A DNA stretch of 22,599 nt from positions 1-22,599 of the forward strand of contig JBARRO010000117.1 in assembly GCA_049644265.1 (NCBI GenBank). The letters run 5' to 3'. Source of the stretch: JBARRO01 sp049644265 (GTDB taxonomy: Bacteria; Bacteroidota; Ignavibacteria; UBA10030). A program made the translations under genes and the position numbers. Numbering within the stretch: position 1 is the stretch's first letter; each line of letters opens with the position of its first letter. The notes under the pieces were generated by a model. That model saw only the letters and a program-made list of their open reading frames with translations. It was not told the DNA's origin and did not search any database. Shown piece by piece: positions 6,265 through 12,057 of this stretch.

Positions 6265-7217
6265 AGGCGCAGGCGGTCTAAAGGTGTTGTATAGTTCAGG
6301 CTTCCGTGCCTGCGTTCGTAGTTGTAACGGTAGAGAAAGCTGTTGAGTTCATCGGACAGGGTTGCAGGGGTTTGTCCGAGTTTCGCGTGAAAGATACATT
6401 CTCGGTTGACGATTTGCCAGAAGCGCTCCACCTTGCCGTTGGTTTGAGGGTGATAGGGCCGAGTATACTGGTGCTGGATACCGACAATACTGAGCATCGT
6501 TTCGAAGAAGTGCGTCTTCTTTGCTTTCTGGCTGGTGAAGGCCGTAAACTCTACGCCGTTGTCGGTCATGACACGTTCTGGGCGAATGCCATGAGCCAGG
6601 AAGTATCGTAGGCCATGGAAAAACGCTTTGGCGACTTCCGCGGCGTTGTTGGCCTGGATCAGCTCGAGATAGGCTAAGCGACTATAATCGTCCACGATGC
6701 CCAGGAGGTAATGCCGTTGCCGGGTGAGCATCATCGCTTTGGCCAGCTGATAGGTATCGGCATGGAGCAGTTCGCCGGGGTAGCGCTTCTCATAGCGTTT
6801 AACGGGCTTGGAGTGTTGTTTGTTCAACGGATATCGTTTGAACGTGCGATAGATCGTCGAGACGGAAGGATGGACCGGCAAGCGATTCTTCAGCATCTCG
6901 AAGATCTCGAACTCGTTGGCTCCAAGCCTCCGGTGGATCTTGATAATAATCCGTTCCTCCTGCTTGGAAAGCAACTTGTGCTTTCCTGGACGAGGACCTC
7001 GCTTCTGCGGCAGAAGCGATGAGCGCTTTTTCCCGGACTTGATCCATCGTTCATAGTATTTACGAATGTCCTTGCGATGGATACGATGCGCTTCACAAAG
7101 CTCGTTCACGCTGTTGAACAAAACACTCTGACCAGCCTTCACCTTCTCGTATTCTTCGAGAATGGTGATCCATTTACTGGTCACGGCCCAAGCTGTCGAG
7201 TCGTTCATCGGTAGCAT
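6243..7217 (-). CDS. IS481-family DDE transposase
   Basis: The 324-residue transposase catalyses cut-and-paste or copy-type movement of its own IS. An N-terminal helix-turn-helix part (about 20-125) is followed by an rve-type integrase core. The likely catalytic triad is Asp154 (GELLHADTYQL), Asp219 (RVMTDNGVEF) and Glu264 (HPQTNGKVERF), in the order and context usual for IS481 elements. No frameshift or internal stop is seen. The ATG at 7217 is taken as the start; a second in-frame ATG at 7208 has an AAAGG about 9 bp upstream and is an equal candidate. The stop falls inside the terminal inverted repeat, so the gene fills almost the whole element. Confidence 0.95.
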   Translation of the reverse strand: MLPMNDSTAWAVTSKWITILEEYEKVKAGQSVLFNSVNELCEAHRIHRKDIRKYYERWIKSGKKRSSLLPQKRGPRPGKHKLLSKQEERIIIKIHRRLGANEFEIFEMLKNRLPVHPSVSTIYRTFKRYPLNKQHSKPVKRYEKRYPGELLHADTYQLAKAMMLTRQRHYLLGIVDDYSRLAYLELIQANNAAEVAKAFFHGLRYFLAHGIRPERVMTDNGVEFTAFTSQKAKKTHFFETMLSIVGIQHQYTRPYHPQTNGKVERFWQIVNRECIFHAKLGQTPATLSDELNSFLYRYNYERRHGSLNYTTPLDRLRLVTETLK

Positions 7218-7253
7218 CCTTTGTACTGAAAACTAGCCAAAATGTACAAATCG

Positions 7254-7279
7254 TGTTACCGAAATACTGAAGAACTACA
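7254..7279 (-). repeat. IS terminal inverted repeat, right
   Basis: Read on the minus strand it starts TGTAGTTCTTCAG and ends TTTCGGTAACA, matching the left repeat at 22 of 26 positions. Confidence 0.9.
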
Positions 7280-7285
7280 CGGCAG
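7280..7285. repeat. IS target-site duplication, right copy
   Basis: CGGCAG directly follows the right inverted repeat and equals the left flank at 6233-6238. Confidence 0.85.
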
Positions 7286-7294
7286 ACAGGCGCG

Positions 7295-8680
7295 CTACCG
7301 GGACATATACTCAATCACATCATACCTCGTCAGGATTCCCACAACCTTATTCTCCTCCTCCACCAACACGGCCGCAAATTTCTTGGAGAGCAGGGAGATC
7401 GCCTGGTTGATTGATTCATCGACATGGACCCTTGGGAACGTGGGCTTCATGAGTGAGGTCACCGGGGCGTCGAAGAGAGCAGGATTCCCCAGTACGGCGC
7501 TCATGAGATCGCTTTCTTCCACGCTGCCGACCGGCTCTCCCTTGTCAATGACCGGAAGCTGAGAGACGTTGTTCTCGCTGATATAATCGAGCGCCTTCCG
7601 AACCGTTGTCACGGGGTCGACAGAAATGATTCTCGGAACGCCTTTCTTTCCCTCAAGAACAAATCGAATGGTGATCTTCTCGGGGACAAGGAACCGGTTC
7701 TCTCTCATCCAGTCGTCGTTATAGATCTTGCTGAGGTACCGTTCGCCGGCATCAGGAAGCAGAACCACCATAACGTCTTTCTCTCCGAGACGTTCGGCGA
7801 CTTTGAGCGCTCCCGCCATGGCCGTCCCGGCTGAACCCCCCACAAAAATTCCCTCTTCGCGGGTCATGCGCCGCGCCATGTGGAACGACTCTTTGTCTGT
7901 TACTTCGATCACTTCATCAACAAACTGAAACTGCAGGACTCCCGGAACGTAGTCCTGGCCAATGCCCTCAACTTTGTACGTTTTGAACGTCGGAGTGAAT
8001 TTTTTTGTGTAGTAGTACTCCCGTAAGACCGACCCTTTGGGATCAATGCCGACAACCTTGACCTGGGGATTCTGGTCCTTCAGAAAATGTCCCACGCCGC
8101 TGATTGTTCCGCCGGTGCCGATGCCGCACACAAAGTAATCGATCTGCCCTCCGGTCTGCTTCCAGATTTCCGGCCCGGTTGTCTTGAGATGCGATTCGGG
8201 ATTCTTTGGATTGTAATACTGGTTGGCGAGGATGGAGTTGGGAGTTTCGCGGACGACCCGCTTGGCAACTTCGGTGTAACTCTCGGGTGACTCGTGAGGC
8301 ACGGCCGTCGGTGTGACGATAACTTCTGCCCCCAACGCCCGAAGAAGTCTGATCTTCTCGATGCTCATCTTGTCCGGCATGGTAAAGACGCACTTGTAGC
8401 CTTTCACTGCCGCAGCCAGTGCCAGCCCCATTCCCGTGTTCCCCGAAGTTGCCTCGACAATGGTCCCGCCTGGTTTGAGCCGACCTTCACGCTCCGCTTC
8501 CTCAATAATCTCGGGGCCAATTCGATCTTTGACCGATCCTCCCGGGTTGAAGTACTCGATCTTTGCCAGGATGAGCGGCTTGTAGCCCTTGTTAATCTTG
8601 TTCAGCCTTACCAGTGGGGTATTTCCGATGGTCGATAGGATGTTCTCGTGGTAGTCAATCTTCTTCAGATCTGTCAGCAT
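7295..8680 (-). CDS. cbs: Cystathionine beta-synthase
   Basis: PLP enzyme that joins homocysteine and serine to cystathionine, the first step of transsulfuration to cysteine. From the ATG at 8680 the protein has 461 residues. The PLP lysine is Lys51 in FNPGGSVKDR. SGNTG (79-83) and GIGTGGTISG (near 190) are the substrate- and phosphate-binding loops. The catalytic core ends near residue 330 and is followed by two CBS domains, as in the full-length enzyme and unlike cysteine synthase. A GTG nine bases further upstream is also in frame, but AGGTGG sits 5 bp before the ATG and supports 8680. The gamma-lyase-type gene downstream would complete the pathway. An IS now lies between them, 15 bp past this stop codon. 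Confidence 0.95.
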   Translation of the reverse strand: MLTDLKKIDYHENILSTIGNTPLVRLNKINKGYKPLILAKIEYFNPGGSVKDRIGPEIIEEAEREGRLKPGGTIVEATSGNTGMGLALAAAVKGYKCVFTMPDKMSIEKIRLLRALGAEVIVTPTAVPHESPESYTEVAKRVVRETPNSILANQYYNPKNPESHLKTTGPEIWKQTGGQIDYFVCGIGTGGTISGVGHFLKDQNPQVKVVGIDPKGSVLREYYYTKKFTPTFKTYKVEGIGQDYVPGVLQFQFVDEVIEVTDKESFHMARRMTREEGIFVGGSAGTAMAGALKVAERLGEKDVMVVLLPDAGERYLSKIYNDDWMRENRFLVPEKITIRFVLEGKKGVPRIISVDPVTTVRKALDYISENNVSQLPVIDKGEPVGSVEESDLMSAVLGNPALFDAPVTSLMKPTFPRVHVDESINQAISLLSKKFAAVLVEEENKVVGILTRYDVIEYMSR

Positions 8681-8685
8681 TGGAT

Positions 8686-8691
8686 CCACCT
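8686..8691 (-). promoter_or_regulatory. Ribosome binding site of cbs
   Basis: AGGTGG on the minus strand lies 5 bp before the ATG at 8680. It overlaps the upstream in-frame GTG, which argues that GTG is not the start. Confidence 0.65.
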
Positions 8692-8732
8692 AAAAAGAGG
8701 AAAAAAACGAAAAAGGTTCTGATTTTTGCGAC

Positions 8733-8740
8733 CAAATATA
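8733..8740 (-). promoter_or_regulatory. TAnnTTTG-type promoter element for cbs
   Basis: The minus strand reads TATATTTG, an exact match to the TAnnTTTG -7 box used by the primary sigma factor of Bacteroidota. It is about 52 bp upstream of the cbs start. I see no clear TTG at the expected -33 position, so support is partial. Confidence 0.45.
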
Positions 8741-8909
8741 CCACTAAACATTCTAACTATAAAGCACTCTCCCCAAAAGACTCAGTCCTTTCAGCCAATT
8801 TCAATGGTTTTTTGATGTTGCCGGCAAGTATCTGTCTACGTCTTCAATAAAGACAAAAGTGTCTCCCCAGGCTCGTTCAGGTATCCTCCGCAACCGGGCA
8901 ATCATTTTG

Positions 8910-8955
8910 GATGAAAAACTGCTATTTTTCGTCAAAAGTTGATATTTTTTCGTCA
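8910..8955. promoter_or_regulatory. Possible operator: repeated TTTTTCGTCA half-sites
   Basis: TTTTTCGTCA occurs twice (8925-8934 and 8946-8955), with starts 21 bp apart, about two helical turns. GATGAAAAA at 8910-8918 is an inverted near-copy. They lie in the 420-bp AT-rich gap between the divergent cbs and efp genes. Regulator and target are unknown. Apart from these sites and the two promoter candidates I see nothing else in this gap. Confidence 0.3.
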
Positions 8956-9005
8956 GTTTTTCCAAAAATCATATCAAATTCTTCAAATTAATTCTTATGC
9001 TTCTC

Positions 9006-9034
9006 TTGACATTCCCTCCAAGATTGGTTATCTT
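9006..9034 (+). promoter_or_regulatory. Promoter candidate for the efp-accB-accC cluster
   Basis: A perfect TTGACA (9006-9011) is separated by 17 bp from TATCTT (9029-9034). The second box continues as TATCTTTTG, one base longer than the Bacteroidota TAnnTTTG box. It is 66 bp upstream of the efp start and is the best promoter candidate ahead of the cluster. Confidence 0.55.
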
Positions 9035-9100
9035 TTGCACCCCAAAATCTATCAAAATTGCATAACTTTTTGACAAAAAGAGAGGATTTTTCGAGTTTTT

Positions 9101-9661
9101 ATGGCGACTACAGCAAATTTTCGAATTGGTATGGTAATCATGTTCAACGGAGAGCTTCATCGGATTGAGGAGTACATTCACCGTACACCGGGAAATCTCA
9201 GGGCGTTTGTGCAAGCCAAACTTAGAAACCTGAGGAATGGGAGGGTCGTGGAGACCCGGTTCCGTTCCGGCGAAGACGTGGAAGAAGTCCGAGTCGAACA
9301 GAAGGAGTTCCAGTACCTCTATCATGATGGGGCCAGCTTTCAGTTCATGGACAAGAAAAACTATGAACAAATGCCCGTCGATGAGAAGGCACTTGGAGAA
9401 GGAGCGAAGTTTCTGAAAGAGGGTGAGACCGTCCAGCTTCAGATGGTGGGAATGGATATTGTTGGCGCCGAAATACCATTCAACGTGGAACTGAAGGTGG
9501 TGGAGACTGTACCGGGGGTACGAGGTGATACGGCAACCGGCGCTCAGAAGCCCGCCAAAGTGGAAACTGGCGCGATGATTAACGTTCCGCTGTTCATTAA
9601 TGAGGGGGATACGATCCGGGTTGATACTCGGACGGGAAAGTACCTTGAGAGGGTGAACTAG
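9101..9661 (+). CDS. efp: Translation elongation factor P
   Basis: EF-P binds between the ribosomal P and E sites and relieves stalling at polyproline stretches. The 186-residue protein has the standard three-barrel layout: a KOW-like N-terminal domain (1-64), a central OB domain with FQYLYHDGASFQFMD (71-85), and a C-terminal OB domain ending VDTRTGKYLERV, the family signature. The loop that reaches the tRNA reads TPGNLRAF (29-36). Aligned to the common PGKGQAF form, Asn32 replaces the lysine or arginine that is modified in the lysyl- and rhamnosyl-type factors; Arg34 lies two residues on. I recall the same loop in Chlorobium proteins, so it is probably a lineage trait. It leads a cluster with accB and accC, a neighbourhood seen in several phyla. 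Confidence 0.97.
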   Translation: MATTANFRIGMVIMFNGELHRIEEYIHRTPGNLRAFVQAKLRNLRNGRVVETRFRSGEDVEEVRVEQKEFQYLYHDGASFQFMDKKNYEQMPVDEKALGEGAKFLKEGETVQLQMVGMDIVGAEIPFNVELKVVETVPGVRGDTATGAQKPAKVETGAMINVPLFINEGDTIRVDTRTGKYLERVN

Positions 9662-9703
9662 GCTTTGTCCAAGTCAGGGGCCGGTTTGGGAACTCATCAA
9701 CAC

Positions 9704-9709
9704 AAGGAG
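9704..9709 (+). promoter_or_regulatory. Ribosome binding site of accB
   Basis: AAGGAG lies 6 bp before the TTG at 9716. It decides between this TTG and another in-frame TTG at 9665. Confidence 0.75.
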
Positions 9710-9715
9710 ACCTCA

Positions 9716-10177
9716 TTGGAACTTACGTACATCAAGAAAATCATCCGGCTACTCGAAAACAGTCACGTTGATGAGCTCGAAATTGAGGAGGAGGGGAAGA
9801 AAATCCGTGTAGCGCGGCATAGAAATTCGGTCATGAACTACCAGGTGCCACCATACCCCTTTCCCCAGGCACAGACGGCGCCCCAACCGGCAGCGGCAAT
9901 CAGCGCACCCCAGGCCCCAGCCAAGGCAGAGAAACAATACCACGAAGTCCGGTCGCCCATCGTCGGAACTTTCTATCGGGCACCCGCTCCCGATGCAGAG
10001 AATTATGTCGACGTCGGACAGTCCGTCAAGTCAGGCACGGTTCTCTGTATTGTTGAAGCCATGAAGTTGATGAACGAAATCGAGTCCGACGTGGATGGCT
10101 CGATCGTCAAGGTCATGGTCGAAAACGGGAAACCCGTCGAGTACAATCAGGTTCTCTTCCTGATTGACCTGGGTTGA
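9716..10177 (+). CDS. accB: Biotin carboxyl carrier protein of acetyl-CoA carboxylase
   Basis: Carries biotin between biotin carboxylase and carboxyltransferase in the first step of fatty acid synthesis. From a TTG start at 9716 the protein has 153 residues, the usual length, and opens ELTYIKKIIRLLENSHVDEL, like other AccB N-termini. A Pro/Ala/Gln-rich linker (about 43-72) leads to the biotinyl domain, with biotin attached at Lys117 in VEAMKLMNEIE. A strong AAGGAG supports this TTG; the TTG at 9665 would add residues not seen in the family. It lies 54 bp after efp and 46 bp before accC, consistent with one transcript. Confidence 0.95.
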   Translation: MELTYIKKIIRLLENSHVDELEIEEEGKKIRVARHRNSVMNYQVPPYPFPQAQTAPQPAAAISAPQAPAKAEKQYHEVRSPIVGTFYRAPAPDAENYVDVGQSVKSGTVLCIVEAMKLMNEIESDVDGSIVKVMVENGKPVEYNQVLFLIDLG

Positions 10178-10223
10178 TCCTCCGTACGCTGCACCCCAAC
10201 TCTCCACATCGCACAAGACTGCA

Positions 10224-11564
10224 TTGTTTAAGAAAATACTCATTGCCAACCGCGGAGAAATTGCGCTCCGGATTATTCGTGCCTGCCGTGAATTGGGGGT
10301 GAAGACCGTGGCGGTGTATTCGGAGGCCGACCGTTATTCGCTCCCTGTGAAATTTGCCGATGAAGCCGTTTGTATCGGCCCGCCATCCAGCAAAGAAAGC
10401 TATCTGAACATTCCCCGACTCCTCGCAGCCGCAGAAGTCACAAACGCAGACGCTATCCATCCCGGGTACGGTTTTCTCGCAGAAAACGCGAACTTTGCTG
10501 AAATCTGTGCTTCTTCAGGCATAACCTTTATTGGGCCTTCTGCGGATGCGATTTCGCGGATGGGAGACAAAGCACTGGCGAAGGACACGATGCGAAAGGC
10601 GGGAGTGCCGGTCATCCCTGGAAGTGACGGCGTTATCTCGGACGTCAAGGAAGCGAAAAAGGTTGCAGGCGAGATAGGATTCCCTGTGATCATCAAGGCG
10701 ACGGCCGGAGGTGGCGGACGGGGAATGAGGATTGTGCGCGATGCAGCGGAGATCGAGAATTCGTTCAAGACCGCGAGTCACGAAGCTGAAACCGCCTTTG
10801 CCAACCCTGCCGTCTATATCGAAAAATATGTCGAGGAACCCAGACATATCGAAATCCAGGTCATGGGGGATCGGCACGGCACGGTCATTCATTATGGAGA
10901 ACGCGACTGCAGCATTCAGCGGCGCCATCAGAAGCTCGTTGAAGAGTCTCCCTCACCGGCCCTGACGCCGGAATTGCGGGAAATGATGGGCGCGGCCGCG
11001 GTGAAGGGTGCGAAAAGTGTCGGGTACGTTGGGGCGGGAACGATCGAGTTCCTCTTCGACAAGGACAAGAATTTCTATTTCATGGAAATGAACACCCGGA
11101 TCCAGGTGGAGCACCCGGTGACGGAGGAGGTGTACGGAATCGATCTCCTGCGAACCCAGATTGAAGTGGCATCGGGGGCAAAACTGAAGAAGGGGCTTCT
11201 GAAGCCACAATGGCACGCCATCGAATGCAGAATCAACGCAGAGGATCCCAATTACGATTTTCGCCCGTCCCCCGGGCGCATTACGACGCTTCATTTCCCG
11301 AGCGGATTCGGCGTCCGGGTAGACACCCACGCCTACGACGGGTACGAAATACCCCCCTACTATGACTCGCTCGTGGCGAAACTGATCGTCAAGAGCAAGT
11401 CCCGCGCCGAAGCGTGCGAAAAGATGTTCTACGCGCTCGACGAGTTTGTCGTTGAAGGGATCAAGACGACGATTCCCTTCCACAAGAAATTGATGAGGAA
11501 TGAGAAATTCCAGTCCGGGAATTTTGACACAAAATTTCTCGAGACTTTTGAGTTTAAAGATTAG
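10224..11564 (+). CDS. accC: Biotin carboxylase subunit of acetyl-CoA carboxylase
   Basis: ATP-dependent carboxylation of the biotin on AccB. The TTG at 10224 yields the classic N-terminus FKKILIANRGEIALRIIRAC and a 446-residue protein of normal size. A longer frame from a TTG at 10164 would overlap accB and add unrelated residues. The Gly-rich ATP-grasp loop AGGGGRGMR is at 161-169. RRHQKLVEESPSP (233-245) and FMEMNTRIQVEHPVTEE (286-302) hold Lys237, Glu287, Arg292 and Glu296 of the active site. No Shine-Dalgarno sequence is obvious before the TTG, so translation may depend on coupling to accB. It is followed 54 bp later by gcvH. Confidence 0.96.
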   Translation: MFKKILIANRGEIALRIIRACRELGVKTVAVYSEADRYSLPVKFADEAVCIGPPSSKESYLNIPRLLAAAEVTNADAIHPGYGFLAENANFAEICASSGITFIGPSADAISRMGDKALAKDTMRKAGVPVIPGSDGVISDVKEAKKVAGEIGFPVIIKATAGGGGRGMRIVRDAAEIENSFKTASHEAETAFANPAVYIEKYVEEPRHIEIQVMGDRHGTVIHYGERDCSIQRRHQKLVEESPSPALTPELREMMGAAAVKGAKSVGYVGAGTIEFLFDKDKNFYFMEMNTRIQVEHPVTEEVYGIDLLRTQIEVASGAKLKKGLLKPQWHAIECRINAEDPNYDFRPSPGRITTLHFPSGFGVRVDTHAYDGYEIPPYYDSLVAKLIVKSKSRAEACEKMFYALDEFVVEGIKTTIPFHKKLMRNEKFQSGNFDTKFLETFEFKD

Positions 11565-11618
11565 TAAATTACGTTCGAATCATGTTCGCGTACGCATCGA
11601 ATCACGCAGAGGACCAGA

Positions 11619-11999
11619 ATGAACTTTCCAGAAAACCTTCGGTACACCAAAGATCACGAATGGATTCGTGTGGAGGGACAGACCGGCTTGGTCGGGATAA
11701 CGGATTTTGCGCAAAGCGAGCTCGGGGACGTCGTTTTTGTCGAGCTTCCGCCTGTGGGAACAAAAGTTGAACAGGGCAAATCATTCGGCACGATCGAGGC
11801 GGTCAAAGCCGTCTCCGACCTGTACGCTCCGGTCAACGGCGAGGTCATTGACATCAACAAGGAAGTGCAGGACAGCCCTGAAGTGGTGAATAAGGAACCC
11901 TACGAGCGCGGTTGGATGGTCAAGATCCGGATTCAGGACGGGGCAGGGTTGGGTCATCTGCTCGATACTGCCGCCTACAAGAAGCTCATCGGCAAATAG
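11619..11999 (+). CDS. gcvH: Glycine cleavage system H protein
   Basis: Lipoyl carrier of the glycine cleavage system that shuttles the aminomethyl group between the P, T and L proteins. It has 126 residues, full length, with RYTKDHEWI (8-16), GITDFAQSELGDVV (26-39) and the lipoylation site Lys63 in GTIEAVKAVSDLYAPV. AGAGGA at 11608-11613, 5 bp upstream, supports the ATG. No other gcv gene is in the window. The position behind accC may reflect simple cotranscription; both encode swinging-arm carriers, but no functional link follows from that. Confidence 0.97.
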   Translation: MNFPENLRYTKDHEWIRVEGQTGLVGITDFAQSELGDVVFVELPPVGTKVEQGKSFGTIEAVKAVSDLYAPVNGEVIDINKEVQDSPEVVNKEPYERGWMVKIRIQDGAGLGHLLDTAAYKKLIGK

Positions 12000-12057
12000 T
12001 TGCTGACGAGATGACGAACCGGCGGTCTTTTGTCTGCCACGTGGATGACGATTCCCT

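Larger units (their letters stand above)
6239..7279 (-). mobile_element. Complete IS481-like insertion sequence (1041 bp)
   Basis: The element is bounded by imperfect 26-bp terminal inverted repeats (6239-6264 and 7254-7279) that match at 22 of 26 positions and start with TGTA. It has one transposase gene whose stop codon lies inside the left repeat, and a 6-bp target duplication CGGCAG on each side. All parts are intact, so it may still be active. Removing the element and one duplicate rebuilds a 20-bp palindrome (6224-6238 joined to 7286-7290), CCTGCCTGCCGGCAGACAGG, with one mismatched pair. That palindrome starts a few bases beyond the stop codon of the cystathionine beta-synthase gene. 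The element therefore landed in a probable hairpin or terminator between two transsulfuration genes. Confidence 0.92.

Noticed and set aside
10164..10223. Upstream TTG start for accC overlapping accB
   Set aside because: The added residues have no match to the family; FKKILIANRGEIA directly after the TTG at 10224 is the standard start.
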